A DNA stretch of 7,837 bases from Gammaproteobacteria bacterium. Its GTDB lineage: Bacteria > Pseudomonadota > Gammaproteobacteria > Pseudomonadales > Azotimanducaceae. A program made the translations under genes and the position numbers. Numbering within the stretch: the stretch's first letter is position 1; the number at the start of each line of letters is the position of its first letter. The DNA is taken from positions 1 through 7,837 of the forward strand of contig QIDL01000470.1 in assembly GCA_003228415.1 (NCBI GenBank), in the 5' to 3' direction. This document shows, in pieces, positions 1 through 6,148 of the stretch. The notes under the pieces were generated by a model, which saw only the letters and a list, made by a program, of their open reading frames with translations, was not told the origin of the DNA and made no database searches.

Positions 1-998
1 GTCTCGCGGGTGACCACTCGCTTAGCCACCATATCTTCCAGGCACTGGTCGAGAGTCTGCATGCCGCTGCCGCTGCCGGTCTGAATGGCGGAGTACATCT
101 GCGCTACCTTGCCTTCGCGAATCAGGTTTCGAATCGCCGGGATGCCCATCATGATTTCATGTGCTGCCACTCGTCCGCCATTGGCTCTTTTCAACAGCGT
201 CTGTGAGATCACCGCCTGCAGCGACTCCGACAACTGGGAGCGGACCATGGCTTTCTCTTCCGCCGGAAATACGTCGATTACCCGGTCGATGGTTTTCGCT
301 GCCGAGGTGGTATGCAGCGTACCGAAGACCAGGTGACCTGTTTCTGCCGCGGTCAGCGCCAGACGAATGGTCTCCAGATCTCTGAGCTCACCGACCAGAA
401 TGATGTCGGGATCTTCCCGCAGCGCCGAACGCAGGGCCTCGTTGAAGCCATGAGTGTCCCGGTGTACCTCGCGCTGATTCACCAGGCACTTTTTCGATTC
501 GTGAACGAACTCAATCGGATCCTCAATGGTCAGGATATGGTCGTAGCGGTTGTCGTTGATGAAATCGACCAGAGCGGCCAGTGTCGTGCTCTTGCCGGAT
601 CCCGTGGGTCCGGTTACCAGCACCAGGCCTCGCGGGACCATTGCGATGTCCTTGAACACCTGCCCGAGATCCAGGTCCTCCATCGTCAACACCTTGGAGG
701 GAATGGTACGAAATACCGCACCTGCACCCCGGTTCTGGTTGAAAGCATTGACACGAAATCGCGCCACGCCTGGCACTTCGAAAGAGAAGTCGGTTTCGAG
801 GAACTCCTCGAAGTCTTTACGCTGCTTGTCATTCATGATCTCGTAGATCAATGAATGCACCTCGTTGTGTTCCAGAGGCGGCAGGTTGATGCGGCGAACA
901 TCGCCGTCCACCCGTATCATCGGGGGTAATCCGGCAGATAGATGCAGGTCGGAGGCGCCTTGCTTGGCACTGAACGCGAGCAGTTCGGTAATGTCCAT
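1..998 (-). CDS. pilT: Type IV pilus retraction ATPase PilT (C-terminus cut by window edge)
   Basis: PilT is the cytoplasmic hexameric ATPase that powers pilus disassembly at the base of the type IV pilus, giving twitching motility and DNA uptake. About 332 residues are visible, starting MDITELLAFS. The Walker A motif GPTGSGKS is at residues 130-137 (Lys136), the Walker B region DPDIILVGE ends in the catalytic Glu204, and the His box TAAETGHLVFGTLHTT follows. The PilT-specific AIRNLIREGK motif near residue 290 separates it from PilB and general GspE ATPases. The start ATG (996-998) has an AAGG ribosome-binding site seven bases upstream. Family members are about 344 aa, so only about 12 residues are missing at the left edge. 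It is transcribed divergently from yggS. In relatives pilU often follows pilT; that region is outside the window. All motifs are intact and I see no frameshift. The identification is very secure. Confidence 0.97.
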   Translation of the reverse strand, partial: MDITELLAFSAKQGASDLHLSAGLPPMIRVDGDVRRINLPPLEHNEVHSLIYEIMNDKQRKDFEEFLETDFSFEVPGVARFRVNAFNQNRGAGAVFRTIPSKVLTMEDLDLGQVFKDIAMVPRGLVLVTGPTGSGKSTTLAALVDFINDNRYDHILTIEDPIEFVHESKKCLVNQREVHRDTHGFNEALRSALREDPDIILVGELRDLETIRLALTAAETGHLVFGTLHTTSAAKTIDRVIDVFPAEEKAMVRSQLSESLQAVISQTLLKRANGGRVAAHEIMMGIPAIRNLIREGKVAQMYSAIQTGSGSGMQTLDQCLEDMVAKRVVTRE

Positions 999-1029
999 TT
1001 GCTAACCTTGTCTAGCGATCCGTTTCTAT

Positions 1030-1059
1030 CTGACCTGACACGCGCTGACCTGACACGCG
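1030..1059. repeat. Perfect 15-bp tandem duplication in the pilT-yggS intergenic region
   Basis: The unit ctgacctgacacgcg occurs twice head to tail (1030-1044 and 1045-1059) with no mismatch; the match stops at both ends. It lies 32 bp upstream of the pilT start codon, so it falls in the pilT leader or promoter. The period of 15 bp is about one and a half helical turns. It could be a recent slippage duplication or a pair of half-sites for a regulator; nothing here distinguishes these. Confidence 0.8.
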
Positions 1060-1121
1060 ATGATACGCCGGTTCACTGGTCGCCGTGTCCGCCATCGGCG
1101 CACATTGCTGGATCCCGTGCC

Positions 1122-1137
1122 AATTATAGTATTATCT
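1122..1137. promoter_or_regulatory. AT-rich island, candidate bidirectional promoter for pilT and yggS
   Basis: In a GC-rich background the stretch aattatagtattatct stands out. On the minus strand it contains an exact TATAAT (1128 to 1123), which would give a pilT leader of roughly 115-120 nt. On the plus strand it contains TATAGT (1125-1130) and TATTAT (1130-1135), either of which would place transcription start near 1137-1142, just ahead of yggS. The -35 partners are poor: TTGCTG at 1105-1110 is 19 bp from TATTAT, and on the minus strand no good -35 is seen at 16-18 bp. The role is inferred from base composition and position only. Confidence 0.4.
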
Positions 1138-1166
1138 AAGTGTCTGATTCACCAAGCTATATAAGG

Positions 1167-1919
1167 ATGAGTGCGAATACTGAGACGCCGTTGGCAGACC
1201 GAGTTTGCACCCCATCCAGTAACATTTTGACCAACCGTACAATTGCCCTGAATCTGGCTGCCTTACGCAGCGAAATCGCCGCTGCCGCCGCTGCAGCAGG
1301 TCGTGATCCCCATCGGATCAAGTTGATTGCTGTCTCGAAAACCCAGGATACGGCGGCGGTGCAGGAAGCCCTGGCCGCCGGGCAGACCGACTTCGGGGAA
1401 AATTATCTACAGGAAGCTCGCGAGAAGATCGACAAACTGGCGGGGCAGGGTGCAATCTGGCACTACATCGGAGCAATTCAGACCAACAAGACAGGTTACC
1501 TGGCTCGACATTTCGACTGGGTCCACACGGTGGACCGTGAGAAGGTCGCAAGACGTCTCAGCGCTCAGTGCCCCTCCGGCAGGCAATTGAATATCTGCCT
1601 GCAGGTGAATGTGGACCACGACCCGAACAAGGCCGGAGTGGCACCGGAATTTGCGGCGCAGCTGCTCTCCTACTGCTGCGGATTCGAAAACCTCGGTGTC
1701 CGTGGCCTGATGACGATTCTGGATCCCCGCTCGGAGCCACTGGCCAGCTACAATCGGCTCCGAGATCTGTTCGAGACACTTGCGGACCTGGCAGGTCCAC
1801 AGTGGGATACCCTTTCCATGGGTATGAGCGGAGATTTTCGAGCTGCAATTGCAGCAGGAGCGACCCACCTCAGAGTGGGTACTGCGGTTTTCGGACCACG
1901 GCAATCCGGATCGCGGTAG
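1167..1919 (+). CDS. yggS: YggS/PLPBP family pyridoxal phosphate homeostasis protein
   Basis: A single-domain PLP-binding protein with the fold of alanine racemase's N-terminal barrel. It has no known catalytic activity and is linked to PLP and amino-acid balance. Counting from the ATG at 1167, the PLP lysine is Lys58 in AVSKTQ; FGENYLQE (76-83), WHYIGAIQTNK (98-108), SMGMSGD (217-223) and HLRVGTAVFG (234-243) are the usual conserved blocks. The start is uncertain. A GTG at 1140 would add nine residues; the ATG at 1167 is preceded by AAGG with no spacer; a TTG at 1227 would give 230 aa, which is the usual family length, but has no visible ribosome-binding site. From 1167 the protein is 250 aa and carries a roughly 20-residue N-terminal extension that looks unlike the family core. 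It is divergent from pilT and is followed 73 bp later by proC, a linkage common in bacteria. Confidence 0.93.
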   Translation: MSANTETPLADRVCTPSSNILTNRTIALNLAALRSEIAAAAAAAGRDPHRIKLIAVSKTQDTAAVQEALAAGQTDFGENYLQEAREKIDKLAGQGAIWHYIGAIQTNKTGYLARHFDWVHTVDREKVARRLSAQCPSGRQLNICLQVNVDHDPNKAGVAPEFAAQLLSYCCGFENLGVRGLMTILDPRSEPLASYNRLRDLFETLADLAGPQWDTLSMGMSGDFRAAIAAGATHLRVGTAVFGPRQSGSR

Positions 1920-1943
1920 ATTCGAACAGGACTTATTTCGAAT
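1920..1943. repeat. 7-bp inverted repeat just after the yggS stop
   Basis: ATTCGAA (1920-1926) and TTCGAAT (1937-1943) form a perfect inverted repeat with a 10-base loop; each arm also contains the self-complementary TTCGAA. It directly follows the yggS stop codon. No run of T follows, so it is not a standard intrinsic terminator. It could be an mRNA hairpin between yggS and proC or a protein-binding site. Confidence 0.45.
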
Positions 1944-1957
1944 GACTTGAACCCGGA

Positions 1958-1963
1958 TAGAAT
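1958..1963 (+). promoter_or_regulatory. Possible -10 element upstream of proC
   Basis: TAGAAT lies 29 bp ahead of the proC start codon and matches the -10 consensus at five of six positions. Transcription from it would begin near 1970 and leave a leader of about 23 nt containing the ribosome-binding site. No good -35 hexamer is found 16-19 bp upstream, so this is a weak candidate. The alternative is read-through from yggS. Confidence 0.22.
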
Positions 1964-1980
1964 GGCGCCGGGATCTCTAC

Positions 1981-1986
1981 AAGGAG
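1981..1986 (+). promoter_or_regulatory. Strong ribosome-binding site that fixes the TTG start of proC
   Basis: AAGGAG sits six bases upstream of the TTG at 1993. The next in-frame ATG (2032) lies inside the Rossmann glycine motif, too far into the protein to be the start, so this Shine-Dalgarno sequence decides in favour of the TTG. Confidence 0.8.
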
Positions 1987-1992
1987 TAACGA

Positions 1993-2805
1993 TTGAGTGA
2001 CGACCCCATAGCGTTCGTCGGTGGCGGTAATATGGCCCGGAGCCTGATCAGCGGCCTGATCGGCGCCGGCTTCGAGGCGGACAGCATCATCGCCAGCGAC
2101 CCCCAGGACAGTCAGCGGGAGCTGCTCGACGAACTGGGCGTGCGCACCACCGCATCGAACCGTGTCGCCTTCGGCAATGCCCGGGTCGTGGTGCTGGCGG
2201 TAAAACCGCAGGTGCTGGGCGAAGTTCTGGAGGCCGCCGAGGGATTGCGCGAAGATCACCTGCTTGTGTCAATCGCCGCCGGAGTGCCCATCGATTCGAT
2301 GGTGCTGCGCACGCATCCGGGTCAACCCATCGTCCGCTGCATGCCGAATACACCGGCGCTGTTGGGCGCCGGTATCACCGCGCTGTTCGCCAACCGGGCG
2401 GTCAGCGAGGCGCAACGGCAACTCGCGGAGCAGATTCTTGCTGCCGGTGGGCGCACCCTGTGGGTGGACGACGAGTCGAAACTGGATGCGGTGACCGCCG
2501 TTTCCGGGAGTGGACCCGCCTACTTCTTCTATCTGATGGAAGCGATGATCGACACCGGCATTGAGCAGGGTCTGGACCCGGAGACGGCAACGGTGTTGAC
2601 CCTGGAAACGGCTTACGGCGCCGCCCTGATGGCTCGTGAGCGGACCGAGCCGCCGGCCATGTTGCGTGCCAACGTCACCTCCCCGGGGGGAACCACGGCT
2701 GCCGCTCTGTCAATTCTGGATGAATCCGGTGCGCGGGGTATCATCAAGCAGGCGCTGGATGGCGCCCGGGCCCGCTCGAAGGAACTGGCCAAGGAGTTTG
2801 GATAA
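1993..2805 (+). CDS. proC: Pyrroline-5-carboxylate reductase
   Basis: Catalyses the NAD(P)H-dependent reduction of 1-pyrroline-5-carboxylate to L-proline, the last step of proline synthesis, in the cytoplasm. The 270-aa protein matches the usual length. The N-terminal Rossmann fold begins with VGGGNMA (9-15), followed by VLAVKPQ (67-73) and SIAAGVP (93-99). The CMPNTPA block is at 116-122. The C-terminal dimerisation and active-site helices carry SGSGPAYF (171-178) and the ProC signature TSPGGTTAAAL (229-239). Translation starts at TTG, supported by AAGGAG six bases upstream. The stop is three bases ahead of yggT's ATG, so it is the first gene of the tight cluster leading to hemW. Nothing is missing or unusual apart from the start codon. 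Confidence 0.97.
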   Translation: MSDDPIAFVGGGNMARSLISGLIGAGFEADSIIASDPQDSQRELLDELGVRTTASNRVAFGNARVVVLAVKPQVLGEVLEAAEGLREDHLLVSIAAGVPIDSMVLRTHPGQPIVRCMPNTPALLGAGITALFANRAVSEAQRQLAEQILAAGGRTLWVDDESKLDAVTAVSGSGPAYFFYLMEAMIDTGIEQGLDPETATVLTLETAYGAALMARERTEPPAMLRANVTSPGGTTAAALSILDESGARGIIKQALDGARARSKELAKEFG

Positions 2806-2808
2806 TTC

Positions 2809-3351
2809 ATGAACGAAATACTCAGCTACGCCGTCGTTTATCTGCTTCAATTTGTCACGTTCCTGCTGATCGCACGCTTTTTGTTGCAGGCCTGCCGGGT
2901 CGACTTCTACAACCCCATATCCCAGGGCATTATCAAAGCCACAGATCTGCTGCTGAAACCCATGCGGCTGGTTCTGCCCGGCTACCGAAATCTGGATATC
3001 GCCTCTCTATTTGCCGCGGTGCTGACCCAGGTCATTCTTGTGTTCACCTTGACCACCATCGCCGGTCAATATCCCGGCACGGTCCTTCAGGTAACGGTCA
3101 ATGCTCTCATCACCGTGTTGTTGTTCATCGTCAAGGCTTTCTGGTGGGGGATTCTGATCATGATCATCGCCAGTTTCGTCGCTCCCGGAAGTCGCCATCC
3201 CGCTCTGTCACTGCTCCAGCAGATCACCGAACCACTGCTCGCTCCCGCTCGAAGGCTTCTGCCACCTATGGGCGGCCTCGACTTTTCACCGATCATGGTG
3301 TTCCTGCTGATCGGCGTGGTGGAACGGGTGCTTCCTCAGCTCTATCTATGA
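2809..3351 (+). CDS. yggT: YggT family integral membrane protein with two YGGT repeats
   Basis: A 180-aa inner-membrane protein with hydrophobic segments at about 6-28, 63-84, 93-124 and 158-173. It contains two copies of the YGGT repeat: the first around NPISQGIIKATDLLLKP (35-51) with RLVLPG, the second around HPALSLLQQITEPLLAP (130-146) with RRLLPP and GLDFSPI. E. coli YggT is about 188 aa. The molecular role is poorly defined; relatives have been linked to potassium or osmotic stress tolerance, and YlmG/CCB3-type homologues to membrane and division functions. The ATG is three bases after the proC stop, and the AAGGAG inside the end of proC (2791-2796, 12 bases upstream) is a rather distant ribosome-binding site. 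The stop overlaps metX by 4 nt. The family is clear; the function is not. Confidence 0.93.
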   Translation: MNEILSYAVVYLLQFVTFLLIARFLLQACRVDFYNPISQGIIKATDLLLKPMRLVLPGYRNLDIASLFAAVLTQVILVFTLTTIAGQYPGTVLQVTVNALITVLLFIVKAFWWGILIMIIASFVAPGSRHPALSLLQQITEPLLAPARRLLPPMGGLDFSPIMVFLLIGVVERVLPQLYL

Positions 3352-4496
3352 CCGCGGCAGAAAATTCCGTTGGCATCGTCAGCCCAAAGAGATTTCGGCA
3401 CCCTGCGCCCTTCGTGCTGCAGTGTGGAGAAACGCTGGAGGGATTCGAACTGGTCTATGAGACCTACGGAGAATTGAACGATGCGGCCAGCAATGCCGTT
3501 CTGGTCTGCCACGCCCTGTCCGGAAATCATCACGCTGCCGGATTTCACGACGCCTCAGATGAGAAGCCGGGCTGGTGGGACGCCTGCATCGGGCCCGGCA
3601 AACCGATCGACACCAGCCGCTACTTCGTGGTGAGTCCGAACAATCTCGGTGGCTGCCATGGCAGCAGCGGGCCGCTGACCACCGATCCGAGCACCGGCCG
3701 GCCCTACGGGCCCGACTTCCCCGCAGTGACGGTAAAAGACTGGGTCGCCAGCCAGGCTTTCCTCGCCGATCATCTCGGCATCTCCCGGTTCACCGCCATT
3801 GTCGGCGGGAGCCTTGGCGGCATGCAGGCCATGCAATGGGCCATCGATCTTCCGGATCGATTGCACTCGGCCATTCTCATCGCTTCTGCCGCGCGTCTAT
3901 CGGCACAGAATATCGCTTTCAACGAGATCGCCCGCCAGGCCATTCTGTCCGACAGCCAGTTTCACCAGGGCCGTTATCGCGAGCGTGGCAGAAATCCCGA
4001 TCTCGGTTTGATGCTGGCAAGAATGGTCGGCCACGTGACTTACCTGTCCGACGATGGCATGGGCCGAAAGTTCGGTCGCGAGATCAAATCCGGCGACATC
4101 CGCCACGGCAGAGACGTGCAGTTTCAGGTGGAGAGCTATCTTCACTACCAGGGCCGTTCGTTCTCCAAGCGCTTCGACGCCAATACCTATCTGCTGATGA
4201 CTTACGCCCTCGATTACTTCGACCCGGCAAGTGACTTCGACGACGACCTGGTTCGCACGCTCGAAGGCACGCGCTGCAATTTCTGTGTCATTTCGTTCAG
4301 TTCCGACTGGCGATTTTCTGCAGAGCGTTCCAAAGAAATCGTCGATGCGTTGATGATGGCCAGGAAAAATGTCATCAGCTGCACAATCGAATCCGATCAA
4401 GGCCACGATGCGTTCCTGCTTCCCATTCCGAGATACTTCGACGTGCTGGGTGGCTACTTCGATCGGCTATTTACGGAAATCGACCATGCGCGCTGA
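3348..4496 (+). CDS. metX: Homoserine O-acyltransferase MetX, probably O-succinyltransferase
   Basis: Acylates L-homoserine from an acyl-CoA, the committed step of methionine synthesis. It is an alpha/beta hydrolase of 382 aa. The catalytic triad is visible: Ser155 in GGSLGGMQ, Asp320 in SSDWRFS and His353 in DQGHDAF. Arg225 in LARMVGH corresponds to the family's substrate-binding arginine. Blocks CHALSGNHHAAG, KPGWWD and NNLGGCHGSSGP closely follow the Pseudomonas type, whose members are recognised as succinyl- rather than acetyltransferases, so succinyl-CoA is the likely donor; this is inference from similarity. The start is the ATG overlapping the yggT stop (ATGA). No Shine-Dalgarno is visible, which suggests coupling to yggT. 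A longer open frame upstream (from 3144) merely runs through yggT. It overlaps metW by 11 nt. I see no methionine-responsive operator or riboswitch ahead of it. Confidence 0.96.
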   Translation: MTAAENSVGIVSPKRFRHPAPFVLQCGETLEGFELVYETYGELNDAASNAVLVCHALSGNHHAAGFHDASDEKPGWWDACIGPGKPIDTSRYFVVSPNNLGGCHGSSGPLTTDPSTGRPYGPDFPAVTVKDWVASQAFLADHLGISRFTAIVGGSLGGMQAMQWAIDLPDRLHSAILIASAARLSAQNIAFNEIARQAILSDSQFHQGRYRERGRNPDLGLMLARMVGHVTYLSDDGMGRKFGREIKSGDIRHGRDVQFQVESYLHYQGRSFSKRFDANTYLLMTYALDYFDPASDFDDDLVRTLEGTRCNFCVISFSSDWRFSAERSKEIVDALMMARKNVISCTIESDQGHDAFLLPIPRYFDVLGGYFDRLFTEIDHAR

Positions 4497-5082
4497 TCTC
4501 GCAATCATCGCCGATCTGATCAACCGCGGAGCCCGGGTACTCGATCTTGGCTGTGGCGAAGGTGATCTGCTGGCACATCTAAAGACTGACAAGGCGGTCA
4601 ATGGCTATGGTCTCGAAATTGACGCCGACAATATCACCACCTGCGTCAACAAAGGTGTGAACGTCATTGAACAGGACCTCGACAGCGGGCTGGACAACTT
4701 TGCCGACGGCAGCTTCGACATGGTTGTAATGACCGAAACTCTGCAATCGGTACAGGCTCCCGACCAACTCCTCGAGGAAATGCTCAGAATCGGCCGCGAG
4801 TGTATCGTCACCTTCCCGAATTTCGCGTACTGGCGTTGCCGCGTTCATCTGGCCTTGAAGGGCCGGATGCCGGTCTCCGAGCACCTGCCTCACAGCTGGT
4901 ACGACACACCGAATATTCACCTGTGCACGTTCCGTGATTTTGAAAAGCTCTGTCAGACCAGGGGCTTCGAAATCATTGAACGCTTCGTTGTCGATGCGGA
5001 ACACATCAATCGACCGATGATCAACCGCTTTCCGAATTTCTTCGGTACATTTGCCTTCTACCGGCTGGGGCGACCTCACTGA
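4486..5082 (+). CDS. metW: MetW, methyltransferase-fold partner of MetX
   Basis: A 198-aa protein of the MetW family, almost always encoded directly after metX in proteobacteria and required with it for methionine synthesis. The SAM-type motif I VLDLGCGEGD is at 18-27, followed by GLEID (42-46), EQDLDSGL (62-69) and VVMTETLQ (80-87). The family signature runs TFPNFAYWRCR (109-119), GRMPVSEHLPHSWYDTPN (126-143) and IHLCTFRDFEKLC (144-156). Although it has a class I methyltransferase fold, no methyl acceptor is established to my knowledge; reports in Pseudomonas point to it supporting MetX activity. The ATG at 4486 has GGA eight bases upstream and overlaps the end of metX by 11 nt. An upstream in-frame ATG (4369) would run through the metX active-site His region and is rejected. 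The stop overlaps the next start as TGATG. Confidence 0.95.
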   Translation: MRADLAIIADLINRGARVLDLGCGEGDLLAHLKTDKAVNGYGLEIDADNITTCVNKGVNVIEQDLDSGLDNFADGSFDMVVMTETLQSVQAPDQLLEEMLRIGRECIVTFPNFAYWRCRVHLALKGRMPVSEHLPHSWYDTPNIHLCTFRDFEKLCQTRGFEIIERFVVDAEHINRPMINRFPNFFGTFAFYRLGRPH

Positions 5083-5540
5083 TGCTGAAACTTATCCGCC
5101 CCATCTGGGATTCTTTCTTCATTCTGGCACTCGTCCTGGTGCTCTTCACCTTCGGCGCCCGGGTACATGCCGAGCAGAAACAACGCCTCGGAGCCTACGA
5201 TGTGCACTATGTCGTGGTGCCTTCCACCTTCTTCAATAAGGAAATTGCCGAACGCTATGGAATCGATCGCGGTCGTGATCGAGCGCTGATAAACGTTTCT
5301 GTCCTGAACCAGGATCAGATTGCTGTCCCGGTATCGCTGGAAGGAGACATGGCCAATCTGCTCGGTCAACGCCAGACGCTCGTATTTCGAGAGGTCAGCG
5401 AAGGAACCGCCATCTACTATCTCGCACCGATCAGACACGCCGACCGGGAAACTCTGCGATTCAGTATCCGCATCACAGACGCCGACAACATCACCGAGGA
5501 GTTGAAATTCCAACAGCAGATGTTCTGGGATGGTCGGTGA
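5082..5540 (+). CDS. Exported DUF4426 protein of unknown function
   Basis: A 152-aa protein resembling the DUF4426 family found in gammaproteobacterial metX-metW-rdgB clusters. Residues 1-30 form a signal peptide: basic MLKLIR, a hydrophobic core at about 12-24, then ARVHA before EQKQ, which fits signal peptidase I cleavage after Ala30. No lipobox cysteine is present, so it is probably soluble in the periplasm. The mature part (about 122 aa) shows GAYDVHYVVVPSTF, ERYGIDRGRDRALINVSV, NLLGQRQTLVFREV and AIYYLAPIRHADRETLRFSI, giving a pattern of alternating strands typical of a small beta-sandwich. No catalytic motif is recognised and there are no cysteines in the mature protein. The ATG overlaps the metW stop by one base and the stop overlaps the rdgB GTG by four, so it is made with the methionine enzymes. 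The biochemical role is unknown. Confidence 0.88.
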   Translation: MLKLIRPIWDSFFILALVLVLFTFGARVHAEQKQRLGAYDVHYVVVPSTFFNKEIAERYGIDRGRDRALINVSVLNQDQIAVPVSLEGDMANLLGQRQTLVFREVSEGTAIYYLAPIRHADRETLRFSIRITDADNITEELKFQQQMFWDGR

Positions 5541-6148
5541 AGGTCGTCCTGGCCACCGCCAATCCGGGCAAGCTCGAGGAACTCTCCAACCTTCTCAACC
5601 CTCTGGGTCTCGAGTTGGTGGGTCAATCCGAGCTGGGCATTCGGGGCGCTCGAGAAACCGCCTCCACCTTCGTTGAAAACGCGTTGTTGAAGGCACGCCA
5701 TGCCAGCCGGGAGAGTGGTCTGGCAGCCATCGCCGATGACTCAGGCATCGCTGTGGATGCTCTCAACGGTGCACCCGGGGTCCATTCGGCGCGCTACGCG
5801 GGGGAAAAAGCCACGGACGACGACAACAACAGAAAGCTCTTGCGTACTCTGTGCGCTTTTGATGACAAGGCAGCGCACTACTACTGCGTGCTTACCTTTG
5901 TTCGCCACCCGGAGGACCCTGTGCCACTGATCGCCACCGGTCGCTGGGACGGTCACATCATCACCAAACCCCGCGGAGTCAATGGTTTCGGCTACGATCC
6001 GTACTTCTACCTCACCGATCTGGGGCAGACGGCGGCCGAACTCAGTCCCGCACTGAAAAATCGGCTCAGTCATCGAGGTCAAGCCGTTCGTCGACTGGCA
6101 GAGCTGGTCCGATCTCCGGACCGATCGAGTCGATCATCGCTGGCTTGA
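5537..6148 (+). CDS. rdgB: RdgB/HAM1 family dITP/XTP pyrophosphatase
   Basis: Hydrolyses non-canonical purine nucleoside triphosphates (dITP, ITP, XTP) to monophosphates, keeping them out of DNA and RNA. It is a 203-aa cytoplasmic protein (E. coli RdgB is 197). The phosphate-binding TANPGK is at 7-12, TFVENALLKARHA at 44-56, the metal-binding and catalytic acidic pair in IADDSG at 65-70 (Asp67, Asp68), GAPGVHSARYAG at 78-89, the base-recognition segment GFGYDP at 150-155, and SHRGQA at 178-183. The start is GTG, overlapping the DUF4426 stop as GTGA, with a weak GGGA six bases upstream. The C-terminal tail is short and Ser/Arg-rich. It overlaps hemW by four bases. All key residues are present. 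Confidence 0.96.
   Translation: MKVVLATANPGKLEELSNLLNPLGLELVGQSELGIRGARETASTFVENALLKARHASRESGLAAIADDSGIAVDALNGAPGVHSARYAGEKATDDDNNRKLLRTLCAFDDKAAHYYCVLTFVRHPEDPVPLIATGRWDGHIITKPRGVNGFGYDPYFYLTDLGQTAAELSPALKNRLSHRGQAVRRLAELVRSPDRSSRSSLA

Noticed and set aside
312..854. 180-codon plus-strand open frame opposite pilT, and shorter plus-strand frames at 85-336 and 550-846
   Set aside because: They are antisense to pilT, whose motifs are complete in the minus frame. The translations show no recognisable domain and are what GC-rich codon bias produces on the opposite strand.
1864..1881. acccac/gtgggt hairpin near the end of yggS
   Set aside because: It lies within conserved codons for THLRVGT of the family, has no T-run and is explained by coding constraint.
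1407..1904. 165-codon minus-strand open frame opposite yggS
   Set aside because: It is an antisense shadow of a fully motif-supported gene; no ribosome-binding site or recognisable protein.
3144..3347. N-terminal extension of the metX frame to 3144
   Set aside because: The extra 68 residues are an out-of-frame reading of yggT, low in complexity and rich in Arg/Ser. MetX similarity begins just after the ATG at 3348.
4369..4485. Upstream start for metW at 4369
   Set aside because: It would read through the metX His-triad region in another frame; the ATG at 4486 gives the family length and a ribosome-binding site.
4579..5513. Minus-strand open frames opposite metW (166 aa) and DUF4426 (145 aa)
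   Set aside because: Both are shadows; neither translation resembles a known family and both overlap well-supported genes.
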